Below, piece by piece: positions 17,527 to 24,522 of a stretch of DNA of 32,339 bases. Each line of letters begins with the position of its first letter. Position 1 is the stretch's first letter. The position numbers and the translations under genes are program-made. The notes under the pieces were generated by a model. That model did no database searches. It was not told the DNA's origin and was given only the letters and a program-made list of their open reading frames with translations. The stretch is from Prochloraceae cyanobacterium. Its GTDB lineage: Bacteria > Cyanobacteriota > Cyanobacteriia > Cyanobacteriales > JASJDA01. Where the stretch lies: contig JASJCW010000039.1 of the NCBI GenBank assembly GCA_030065265.1, positions 1 through 32,339 on the forward strand. Direction: 5' to 3'.

Positions 17527-17595
17527 TTAAGATCGATGTTGAGCTGGGCATAAAACTAAGTAAGAATTAAACATAGTTTCTTGAATCGATCTTAA
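17527..17595. repeat. Nested inverted repeat between psb32 and the M23-like gene
   Basis: TTAAGATCGAT at 17527-17537 is a perfect 11-bp inverted match to ATCGATCTTAA at 17585-17595. Inside it AAACTA (17553-17558) pairs with TAGTTT (17574-17579). The result is a two-tier hairpin of 69 bases ending about 30 bases before the next ATG. There is no T tract, so it may be an mRNA leader structure, an operator pair or a small element. Confidence 0.6.
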
Positions 17596-17624
17596 TAATC
17601 TTACAGTCGAGGATAAAAAACTTA

Positions 17625-18578
17625 ATGTTGGTGTTTTTACAACTCCTAATTCCTCTGGGTTTGCTTTTTTGGCAGGGGAGATCGTCTACCAAAAATAAAT
17701 TAGGTTGGCTGATTGAAACTTTGGCAGTGGGCGGCTATTTGGTAACCTTGGCAATCGCCGGCCTTTGGCTGGCCCTACCTTGGTGGCTTGCTTATATTTA
17801 TCTAATTCTATGGATCGGGCAAGCCCTAGTCAGACTTCCCCAGATATTGCCACAACCACGATGGCCCGGTCGAGCTTTACGGGACTGGTTAAGGATAGGG
17901 CTTTGGGGTCTGTTGATGGGAGTTTTTTGGAGCTTAGCATTTCACGGTTTGCTTGGGTATCTTCCACCTGCGATCGCGCCAGTTAAGCTTACCTTTCCGC
18001 TACGGAATGGCACCTATCTCATCGCCAATGGGGGTAGTAACTCACTAATCAACTTTCATTTAGAGACCTTAGCCCCTAAAAAACGAGCTTACCGAGGACA
18101 AAGCTACGGTGTGGATATTGTGAAGTTGAATCCCTTGAAAACCCATGGTAGCGGTTGGCTACCCAAAGATTTAGAGAAGTATGCGATCTTTGGCGATCCG
18201 ATCTATGCTCCATGCCAGGGAAAGGTACTAGCAATTGCTAACGATCGGCCCGATTTAGAACCGCCTCAAGTAGACTTGGAACATCGAGCAGGTAATTTTG
18301 TCCTGCTCCAATGCAAGGACGCTGTAGTATTACTGGCTCATTTACAACGTGGTAGCGTGCAAGTTGTTGTCGATGAATTGGTCGTATCGACAAACCAATT
18401 ACTGGGTATAGTAGGAAATTCAGGAGCAACAGGAGAACCACATTTACACATTCATGCTCAGCACCCTGGTAGTAAAGTAACACCTTTTGATGGCGATCCG
18501 TTGCCGATCTTTTTTGGTGGTCAATACTTGGTTCGTAATTCTCGAATCACTCTAACCTCAGCGAGGGTTGTTCGCTGA
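17625..18578 (+). CDS. Membrane-anchored M23-like (LytM) peptidase protein
   Basis: The first ~118 residues are three or four hydrophobic helices (LQLLIPLGLLFW, TLAVGGYLVTLAIAGLWLALPWWLAYIYLILWIG cut by short loops, IGLWGLLMGVFWSLAFHGLLG). The rest is an M23/LytM fold: YGVDIV (161-166), GDPIYAPCQGKVLAI, LAHL with His239, and GEPHLHIHA with His273/His275. M23 enzymes cut peptidoglycan cross-bridges using zinc bound by HxxxD and HxH. Here the HxxxD His position is Ser160 while Asp164 is kept. His145 (NFHLE) may replace it, as in a lipoprotein-like M23 subgroup, or the site may be inactive. Base composition looks more GC-rich than adjacent genes. It follows psb32 by 101 bases and converges on the DUF4346 gene. 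Confidence 0.82.
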   Translation: MLVFLQLLIPLGLLFWQGRSSTKNKLGWLIETLAVGGYLVTLAIAGLWLALPWWLAYIYLILWIGQALVRLPQILPQPRWPGRALRDWLRIGLWGLLMGVFWSLAFHGLLGYLPPAIAPVKLTFPLRNGTYLIANGGSNSLINFHLETLAPKKRAYRGQSYGVDIVKLNPLKTHGSGWLPKDLEKYAIFGDPIYAPCQGKVLAIANDRPDLEPPQVDLEHRAGNFVLLQCKDAVVLLAHLQRGSVQVVVDELVVSTNQLLGIVGNSGATGEPHLHIHAQHPGSKVTPFDGDPLPIFFGGQYLVRNSRITLTSARVVR

Positions 18579-18601
18579 AAAACTGGATGCTGCTGTTTAT
18601 T

Positions 18602-18988
18602 CTAATCCTGAACGTATTCTTCTCCAGTAATTAAAGCATTCTCAGCCCGCATAAATTCCCGACCTAAATAGGCAGCATGATCCATCATTGTTAGGGGCAG
18701 GGGTTGGGTTTGCTCGACGATTTTGACGCAGAGTTCCTTAGCTGTTCTTGCTGTATATATTTTTGTCGGCTTTCTTTTGATTGTGCTACCTCGAGCGGCG
18801 ATTACTTCGCCTGTTTCGGGATCTGCGGCTAAACCGCGATCGGTGATTATATTCGTATAATGTTCGGCACAAATTAATTTAGCATCGCGATCGAGGTAAA
18901 TAATAAAATAGCCAGCCGGATCGAGATCGATGTGACGTTTTGATAGTCGATCGTCGATTAAATTGATACTTTCTTTAATTTCCTTCAT
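18602..18988 (-). CDS. DUF4346-like cyanobacterial protein
   Basis: This 128-residue soluble protein has features I associate with the DUF4346 family: LDPAGYFIIYLDRDAKLICAEHY, GLAADPETGEVI, TARTAKELCVKI and DHAAYLGREFMRAE. No biochemical role is established to my knowledge, so none is proposed. Its ATG overlaps the stop of the upstream kinase by four bases (ATGA, 18985-18988), which implies translational coupling and a shared transcript. The kinase may act on it or with it. The 3' end faces the M23-like gene only 23 bases away. Confidence 0.75.
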   Translation of the reverse strand: MKEIKESINLIDDRLSKRHIDLDPAGYFIIYLDRDAKLICAEHYTNIITDRGLAADPETGEVIAARGSTIKRKPTKIYTARTAKELCVKIVEQTQPLPLTMMDHAAYLGREFMRAENALITGEEYVQD

Positions 18989-20058
18989 ACTTTAAATTGA
19001 GTTTGGATCGGAACTATCTCGCTGTTCGGTGTTTGCTCGGGCTGAGGATTTTTAGGTCTGAATTTAATAATCGCATAGTCAAAAATTACGAATCCAGCTA
19101 TTAAGGCAAGTGCTATTTTGATATACTGACTCAAATTGGAGTTTGAGGTTTTGACCTCTGATGGGATTCGATCTGGTTCTGGATCTATTTCTGGACTTTG
19201 TTCTGGTTCGATTAGTCCTTCAGGTATGTCAATTATAAAATTCTTATTTTGAATCGGGGGCAACATCGCCAACCATTCATCTACATTAGAAGGACGATCT
19301 TCGGCTTCGAGAATCATTCCCTTCATCACTGCAACAGAAACTTCTGGACTCAGATCTTCTCTTAAATCTCGCGGTGCAGATAAAGGTATCCTATCTCTTA
19401 GGGTTGCACTTACGGGTACTTTAGCTAAAAGTAAGGTGTAAAGTGTTGCCGCTAAGCCATAAACGTCAGTAGCTTGGCTGCGTTTTGCTCTCGGTAGATG
19501 TTGCTCTAAAGGAGCGTAATCTGAAGTAATATGAGTATGTGTTTGTACCGATCCGGCTTTAAATTCTCTGGCAATGCCAAAATCGATCAATACTACTTGT
19601 TGACCTCCTTCCCGCAACATAATGTTTTCGGGCCTGATATCTCGATGTAATAATCCGCTAGCATGAATTACTTTTACAGCTTCGCCGATCTGTCGCATAC
19701 AATTAACGGCAACATCTTCAGGTAGAGGATTGTTGGGAAAGACTATGCGATCGAGAGTAACTCCCCTAATTGCATCCATGACAATATAGGGCATTTCTTC
19801 TTCAATAAAAAAATCCCGAAAACGGATAATATTTGGGTGAGAGCATCTCACCAGTCTTCTCGCTTCGTCAAAAGATTTCTTTCTTAACTCTTCTAGATAA
19901 CTGTCTTGGCCTATAGCTAAATTTAAAGTCTTAATAGTTACTTCTTGCTTTGTAGCTGTATTAAAGGCTTTATAGGTAACCCCTGAAATACCTCTTTTAA
20001 TTTCTTCTTGAAGTATGTATTTATTATTTTGTAATGGCGTACCAAATGAAGGTGTCAT
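18985..20058 (-). CDS. Hanks-type Ser/Thr kinase with one C-terminal transmembrane helix
   Basis: The kinase domain covers residues 14-270. The Gly loop is unusual (IKRGISGVTY: the first Gly is Lys). ATP-lysine Lys43 is in VTIKTL, the catalytic loop is HRDIRPEN (138-145), IDFG is at 158-161, and the APE equivalent is YAPLEQ. The loop Lys of HRDxKxxN is Arg142, a change that usually keeps activity but alters phosphate contacts. After an acidic/proline linker (EPEQSPEIDPEPDRIPS) comes a single helix (IKIALALIAGFVIFDYAII, 313-331) and a short tail, so the kinase faces the cytoplasm. It overlaps the DUF4346-like gene by four bases. The substrate is unknown. Confidence 0.9.
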   Translation of the reverse strand: MTPSFGTPLQNNKYILQEEIKRGISGVTYKAFNTATKQEVTIKTLNLAIGQDSYLEELRKKSFDEARRLVRCSHPNIIRFRDFFIEEEMPYIVMDAIRGVTLDRIVFPNNPLPEDVAVNCMRQIGEAVKVIHASGLLHRDIRPENIMLREGGQQVVLIDFGIAREFKAGSVQTHTHITSDYAPLEQHLPRAKRSQATDVYGLAATLYTLLLAKVPVSATLRDRIPLSAPRDLREDLSPEVSVAVMKGMILEAEDRPSNVDEWLAMLPPIQNKNFIIDIPEGLIEPEQSPEIDPEPDRIPSEVKTSNSNLSQYIKIALALIAGFVIFDYAIIKFRPKNPQPEQTPNSEIVPIQTQFKV

Positions 20059-20489
20059 AAATATACTTTATAACTTTTTGTTTATAAGAATCCGTCGAGC
20101 TTTACTTTAGTTAGATTGTATCAATCCTTGGGACAACCTGGAAGTATGAGTTATCAAATTCAAATCTTCACGATCGGCCTCCGCGATCGGATCGAAGATA
20201 AAGTTTTATTACACTTTGACTTACTTGCTAAATATATTTTTATAATTTCAGAGTCAAATAATTTCAGGATTGAGGAAATTAATTTAATATTTTGCAATCG
20301 CTCTTTTTCGGTATTTATTAAATTTTTTAATTGTCTAGAAAAAATATATTTGATTGGTTGGCGATCGCATTTTTGGGGATTGATTGCTAAAAATTACCGC
20401 AATTATTAGCCTAAATATATTTAAGTCGCTGTTGAATTTAAATTTTAAAATATTAGCTTTTTGTTTAAATCGGAATCAAACTAATTTTT

Positions 20490-20632
20490 ATACCAATTGT
20501 TTAGACCAATTCTGTTTAAATTTGCTGCACTTCGGTGAGCGAGGGCAAGACGCAAGGGAACGCTCACCAAGACAGGCAACAGGTAAAAAAAATGGCAAAT
20601 CGATCTTTAGCATTATTTTCAGGAATTGGTAT
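20490..20632. mobile_element. Second MITE-like inverted-repeat element
   Basis: ATACCAATT at 20490-20498 is the reverse complement of AATTGGTAT at 20624-20632. A second, overlapping pair is ACCAATTC (20505-20512) with GAATTGGT (20623-20630). The interior carries a GC-richer hairpin GGTGAGCG/CGCTCACC (20534-20541 and 20561-20568). The size (143 bases), the ATACCA end sequence and the GC-rich core resemble the element at 1687-1821. There is no coding capacity. Confidence 0.45.
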
Positions 20633-20776
20633 TATTTCTGAATTAAATAGAATTTCAAGAAAAACTATTCAAGCAAGTAAAAGTTGATTTTTGCTAAAAA
20701 ACTGGCTTTTAAAATTATCTTCACAACTGCGATCGCTTCAAAATTATCTTGAATCGATAATTTATTAAGTATGCTC

Positions 20777-20797
20777 AAAAAAAATACGTTCGTATTT
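20777..20797 (-). terminator. Terminator of the GrpE-wing protein gene
   Basis: On the minus strand AAATAC-GAAC-GTATTT is followed by a run of T (eight A on the plus strand at 20777-20784, partly shared with the stem). It begins 15 bases after the stop codon. Confidence 0.6.
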
Positions 20798-20811
20798 AAT
20801 CTCGCAAAGTC

Positions 20812-21486
20812 CTAAAATTTTTTAACTAAACTAACTTTGGCACGATATAAGAGATCTCCTCGATATAAATAGCCCAAATAGCGTATTTTGACTAAATCTC
20901 CAGGATTAGCTTTCCCTTCCATAAGTTGATGGTACTGGGGATCGTAAGCTAATTCTGCTCCAACTGAGCCGATCGGTTCGACTCCCCATAGTGCGAGCAG
21001 TTTTTCTATTGGTTTAACAAGAGGTAGTAATTTAGCTGCACTTAATTGAGGATTATTTTTGGCAGCAGTAGCAGCAGCAGGCCACTGCAGTAACCAAGAT
21101 TCTAATGTTTGTATGCTATTTTTTTGAAATTGTTTTTCTAAATCTTCTTTTTGAAATTCCAACTGTTTTTCTAAACGTTGATATTCTTGTTTTAATGATT
21201 TGATTTCATTATTTTGATTGGCTGCAGGTTTTGCTGAAAATAAATCGATAAAATCGTCGAGAGTTATATTTAAAGCCCGAGATAGCTTTAATACGGTTTC
21301 AACTTGCATTTTCGCCATCAAACCTTTCGTCAGTCTGATTAATTGTAATTGAGGAACTCCCGTAATTTTACTTAGTTCTTCCAAGCTAGTAATATCAGCT
21401 TTTGCCATTAATTTTTTTAATTTTTGCCGATAATGAAAAGATTTTTGCATGGATCGAAATACAAATACTATTCTTGTTCGATTCAT
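20812..21486 (-). CDS. HTH / coiled-coil / GrpE-wing fusion protein
   Basis: Three segments are visible in 224 residues. Residues ~25-85 form an XRE-type helix-turn-helix (LEELSKITGVPQLQLIRLTKG, then VLKLSRALNITLDDFI). Residues ~92-130 are a heptad-rich Gln/Glu/Lys coiled coil (SLKQEYQRLEKQLEFQKE). Residues ~155-222 resemble the GrpE C-terminal beta wing: LLALWGVEPIGSVGAELAYDPQYHQLM, GDLVKIRYLGYLYRGDLLYRAKVS. GrpE is the nucleotide-exchange factor of DnaK. Here its long N-terminal helix is replaced by a putative DNA-binding part. Starts are uncertain: ATG 21484-21486, or ATG 21448-21450 (MQKSFHYRQK), which may be the true one because the first 12 residues look unstructured. It follows sulfiredoxin by 61 bases. 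Confidence 0.75.
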   Translation of the reverse strand: MNRTRIVFVFRSMQKSFHYRQKLKKLMAKADITSLEELSKITGVPQLQLIRLTKGLMAKMQVETVLKLSRALNITLDDFIDLFSAKPAANQNNEIKSLKQEYQRLEKQLEFQKEDLEKQFQKNSIQTLESWLLQWPAAATAAKNNPQLSAAKLLPLVKPIEKLLALWGVEPIGSVGAELAYDPQYHQLMEGKANPGDLVKIRYLGYLYRGDLLYRAKVSLVKKF

Positions 21487-21495
21487 AACACGAAA

Positions 21496-21532
21496 TTCCC
21501 CATTTTTGATGAGGAATCTGGGGAAAAAATGG
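21496..21532. promoter_or_regulatory. Two mutually exclusive stems between srx and the GrpE-wing gene
   Basis: TTCCCC (21496-21501) pairs with GGGGAA (21520-21525). The overlapping CCATTTTT (21500-21507) pairs with AAAAATGG (21525-21532). Bases 21500-21501 and 21525 are shared, so only one stem can form at a time. The region is the junction or leader RNA ahead of the GrpE-wing coding region. Confidence 0.3.
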
Positions 21533-21547
21533 CAATTTGCAACATTT

Positions 21548-21808
21548 CTAAGCTAAATGTCTTTGGAGTACCGATCGCGGTGCGCGACGCACTCGGCATT
21601 TTATTGTTTCTTTTTTGAGCCTTTGATGGGCTTCAAAACGATGACATCCAGAAAAACCATAATATTTTCCCTCTACTTCTAAAACGTCGATCGGCTCTTT
21701 GAGTCCCTCTTTGGCAATCGATTCCATTAAAGTTGCAACTTTTTCAGGATCGGTTTGTCTCGGTAGCGGCCTGCGAATCTGATTCAATCGAATTGTTTTA
21801 ATTTTCAC
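21548..21808 (-). CDS. srx: Sulfiredoxin
   Basis: Sulfiredoxin uses ATP to reduce the cysteine sulfinic acid of over-oxidised 2-Cys peroxiredoxins. The 86-residue protein has the ParB/Srx-like fold signature and the catalytic motif FSGCHRFEAHQRL (Cys in GCHR near residue 54), then IKCRVRRAPRSVLQRHLA, which is typical of cyanobacterial Srx. The start is GTG at 21806-21808, with GGAG 11 bases upstream. No ATG precedes the conserved region. It shares strand and probably transcript with the HTH/GrpE-wing gene 61 bases downstream, which suggests a joint oxidative-stress role. Confidence 0.9.
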   Translation of the reverse strand: MKIKTIRLNQIRRPLPRQTDPEKVATLMESIAKEGLKEPIDVLEVEGKYYGFSGCHRFEAHQRLKKETIKCRVRRAPRSVLQRHLA

Positions 21809-21908
21809 GATCTTTTTTACTCCATCAAGACAAAATCATACTCGTTATGAGTTTATTATAGCTCGATTGAGAGAGCCAGATTTTGGATAAAAGATTGAAG
21901 GGTAAAAA

Positions 21909-21939
21909 TTGACACTAAGACGATTAAGTACAGAATATA
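21909..21939 (+). promoter_or_regulatory. Candidate promoter of the phototaxis operon
   Basis: TTGACA at 21909-21914 is a perfect -35 hexamer. The AT-rich block at 21932-21939 (AGAATATA) lies 17-19 bases on but matches -10 poorly. It would leave a leader of about 170 bases. The rest of the 305-base spacer to the operon start holds no gene. Confidence 0.25.
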
Positions 21940-22032
21940 GATGCGATCGAAAAATAATTAGGAGTAAGGATTAGATCTGACAAAACACCTTCTCTTTACC
22001 GGAATTAAATAAAAAATAAAAAAAATATTTTA

Positions 22033-22046
22033 TGGTAAAATTACCA
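22033..22046. promoter_or_regulatory. Palindromic site ahead of the phototaxis operon
   Basis: TGGTAA-AA-TTACCA is a 6-bp perfect dyad with a 2-base centre, 68 bases before the first ATG. It has the size of a dimeric regulator site, but no regulator is identified. Confidence 0.35.
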
Positions 22047-22113
22047 CAGCACTATTGAAACTAATATATCTATTGCTTTTGTTAGTAAATGGAATCTTAG
22101 AAAAAAAAAAGCA

Positions 22114-23325
22114 ATGATGACTGCCGACAATCCTTCATCTATCAAAACGATCGAGGAATTCATTGCCCCCAAACAGGCTAGTTTATTTCAAAAACTAAAA
22201 GAATTCCGATTTACAGGTCAACTCATTCTGGCAAATACTAAAGGAACAAAATGGACATTTTATCTTTACTTAGGACGGCTGATGTACGCCACTGGAGGAG
22301 ATCATCCAGTGCGAAGATGGAGAAGAAATGTAGCCTTACACTTCTCTAATGTTTCGTTTGATTTAGCTTCTTTACAACAAGAACTATCAGCAATCCCAGC
22401 AAAAGAGTTTAATTTATGTTGGGAATATCAAATGTTATGTATCTGGGTAGAGAAACAAAAAATATCCAGAGGGGAAACAGACAAAATGATTCGCGGCGCG
22501 ATCGAAGAAGTATTATTCGATCTGACCCGTTCAGTACGAGTTCATTACAAAATAGAGCAAGATAAATCATTCTCAACATCAACCCAACTAGTATTGATAG
22601 ATGCAGATCGGGTAATTGCCGAATCTTGGAAAATGTGGCAAGCATGGCAAGCAGCTAAAATAGCCGATCGATCTCCAAATAGCGCGCCAATAATTAGAAA
22701 AGCCAAGCAACTCGAAGAATCTACATCGCCAAAAACCTATCAAGTTCTCAAAAAACTATTGGATAGGAAACATACCCTCAGAGATCTCGGAGTGCAAATG
22801 AAACGGGATGTAGTGCAAGTAACGCGATCTTTAATGCCCTACATTCAATCTGGGTTAGTAGAATTAATTGAAATTCCCGATTTACCCTCACCAGTAACAG
22901 AAAAAAGTGAGGGCGATCCGCCAAAAAGCTCCCGAGATCGAGCAGAAAAATCCAGGAAAATGTTAATTGCCTGCGTAGATGATAGCGATTTAATCTGTCA
23001 AACAATGGAGAAAATCCTCACAAAAGCAGGATATCAATTTTTAGGAGTCAGCGACGACCTGCGAGCCTTAGCAGTGTTGTTAGTCCGCAAACCAGATTTT
23101 ATTTTCCTCGATTTAGTTATGCCTCATACAAACGGCTATGAAATTTGCGCCCAATTAAGGAAACTGTCATTATTCAGCGATACTCCAATAGTAATTTTGA
23201 CAGGAAAAGACGGAGTAATAGACAGAGTTAGAGCCAAACTAGCAGGTTCGACAGCATATATTACTAAGCCCGTCACAGCTCGAGAAGTATTAGGAGCAAT
23301 CGATAAATACACTAAAGTAGAATGA
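22114..23325 (+). CDS. pixG: PixG: PatA-like response regulator
   Basis: Residues ~14-260 form the PatA-type N-terminal region (DUF4388-like: FRFTGQLILANTKG, FYLYLGRLMYATGG, then a winged-helix-like TYQVLKKLLDRKHTLRDLGVQM). Residues ~283-403 form a CheY-type receiver with acid pocket Asp289/Asp290, phospho-acceptor Asp333 (FLDLVMP), Thr363 and Lys385 (ITKPV). PixG homologues are output regulators of type IV pilus phototaxis. It is the first gene of the plus-strand cluster pixG-H-I-J-(receptor)-L, the order known from the Synechocystis tax1 locus. ATG at 22114 and ATG at 22117 are both possible starts. A TGGTAA palindrome lies upstream. Confidence 0.92.
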   Translation: MMTADNPSSIKTIEEFIAPKQASLFQKLKEFRFTGQLILANTKGTKWTFYLYLGRLMYATGGDHPVRRWRRNVALHFSNVSFDLASLQQELSAIPAKEFNLCWEYQMLCIWVEKQKISRGETDKMIRGAIEEVLFDLTRSVRVHYKIEQDKSFSTSTQLVLIDADRVIAESWKMWQAWQAAKIADRSPNSAPIIRKAKQLEESTSPKTYQVLKKLLDRKHTLRDLGVQMKRDVVQVTRSLMPYIQSGLVELIEIPDLPSPVTEKSEGDPPKSSRDRAEKSRKMLIACVDDSDLICQTMEKILTKAGYQFLGVSDDLRALAVLLVRKPDFIFLDLVMPHTNGYEICAQLRKLSLFSDTPIVILTGKDGVIDRVRAKLAGSTAYITKPVTAREVLGAIDKYTKVE

Positions 23326-23439
23326 AGTTAAAAAAATAATAAATTGCTCCAGATAAAAATCGCTCGACAAGACCAAAGCCAAATTTAAAGTCAACTCAAT
23401 TGAAATATCTTCAATAAAAAATGATGAGGTAAAGGTAGT

Positions 23440-23820
23440 ATGAAAACTGCCCTAATAGTAGAAGATTCTAAAACAGAGCTAACGATGATTAGCACTTGCC
23501 TAAAACAAATCGGATTAGAAATATACACCGCAAAAAGTGGAGAAGAAGCCCTAGAAAAAATCAACCATAATACGCCCGATTTAATCGTTCTCGATGTAGT
23601 TTTACCAGGTAGAAGCGGATATGAAATCTGCCGAAACTTAAAAAATGAGACAGAAACCAGTCAGATACCCATCGTGCTTTGTTCTACTAAAAAAACCGAG
23701 ATGGATAAGTTTTGGGGAATGAAGCAAGGAGCAGATGCATATCTAGAAAAACCCCTCGATCGAGATGAATTAATTCGCACGGTCAAACAACTAATAGAGC
23801 GAGCAGGAAAATCGAAATAA
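23440..23820 (+). CDS. pixH: PixH: CheY-like single-domain response regulator
   Basis: This 126-residue protein is a stand-alone receiver with Glu8/Asp9 (IVEDS), phospho-acceptor Asp52 (IVLDVVLPG), Ser82 and Lys104 (LEKPL). There is no output domain, as in CheY or PilH. In the Pix pathway it competes with PixG for phosphate from PixL and sets motility direction. A GAGG/AAAGG ribosome site lies before the ATG. The gap to pixG is 114 bases and contains no clear terminator. pixI begins 13 bases downstream, so the two are closely coupled. Confidence 0.93.
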   Translation: MKTALIVEDSKTELTMISTCLKQIGLEIYTAKSGEEALEKINHNTPDLIVLDVVLPGRSGYEICRNLKNETETSQIPIVLCSTKKTEMDKFWGMKQGADAYLEKPLDRDELIRTVKQLIERAGKSK

Positions 23821-23833
23821 TGGAGAAGCAAAC

Positions 23834-24406
23834 ATGGAAGCAGACTTCAGCTCTTCTGCTAAAAACCCATCATCAATACCTCAAGAAAAAAGCGAAGAAC
23901 GAAAACAGTATTTGAAATTCAATCTGGCCCCAAATACCACAATAATGCTGCCGATCGCTCAGTTGACTGAAGTAATGACCATTCCTTTAGGTCAAATTGT
24001 TCCCATACCCCACATGAAACCAGAAGTAATGGGAGTGTACAATTGGCGCGGCGAAATACTCTGGATGGTGGATTTAGGCAAAATAGTCGGCTTGCTTCCC
24101 TGGTACGAACAAACAACAAACAAGGCAAACTATAAAGCAATAGTAATTAATATAGATAAAAGAGTCAAAGAAAACTATAGCAAAGCTATCAAAGCTAAAC
24201 TAGGATTAGTGGTTAGTAGAGTGCAGGATATAAAATGGTGCGAAGAAAAATCAATTCATCAATTAAAGCGATCGCCCCAAGAAAATAATAAATTAAATAC
24301 ATTTTTACAAGGATACTGGCTCAAATCAGAATCAGAGAAAATACCGATTCTAGACGGAGAAAAACTTTTAAACTATTTGCCATCTGGTTCGATCGATATT
24401 AATTAA
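23834..24406 (+). CDS. pixI: PixI: CheW-like adaptor
   Basis: The 190-residue protein has a CheW core: MLPIAQLTEVMTIPLGQIVPIPHMKPEVMGVYNWRGEILWMVDLGKIVG shows the usual strand-loop order, with the (N/W)RGxIL(P)V(I/V)DL motif as NWRGEILWMVDLG (about residues 73-85). It should link the receptor to CheA-like PixL under the membrane. The C-terminal part (LGLVVSRVQDIKWCEE...) completes the second barrel. The ribosome site GGAGAAG sits before the ATG, 13 bases after pixH. Confidence 0.9.
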   Translation: MEADFSSSAKNPSSIPQEKSEERKQYLKFNLAPNTTIMLPIAQLTEVMTIPLGQIVPIPHMKPEVMGVYNWRGEILWMVDLGKIVGLLPWYEQTTNKANYKAIVINIDKRVKENYSKAIKAKLGLVVSRVQDIKWCEEKSIHQLKRSPQENNKLNTFLQGYWLKSESEKIPILDGEKLLNYLPSGSIDIN

Positions 24407-24522
24407 AATTAAAAATACAATTAATCCTACGCGAATAAATATAAACTTATCTTTTATTAAAAATTAAAGCGAGCCTCCTCAAGGATTAGCAAACGCATAC
24501 TAAAGTAAAAGAGAATAAATCT

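Larger units (their letters stand above)
20059..20811. other. Large gene-free spacer with repeats
   Basis: I see no credible gene in these 753 bases. Frames of up to 97 codons exist on the plus strand but have biased, low-complexity Phe/Ile/Asn-rich content and no ribosome site. Contents include a TTATAA dyad near 20069-20088 ahead of the kinase, a MITE-like element at 20490-20632, a pair of 11-bp direct repeats AAAATTATCTT (20711-20721, 20740-20750) around a HIP1 site, an 8-bp hairpin at 20741-20763, and a minus-strand terminator at 20777-20797. Confidence 0.6.

Noticed and set aside
20116..20641. Plus-strand open frames of 97 and 85 codons in the large spacer
   Set aside because: Composition is Phe/Ile/Asn-rich as expected of translated AT-rich spacer, there is no ribosome site, and the second frame crosses the MITE-like element.
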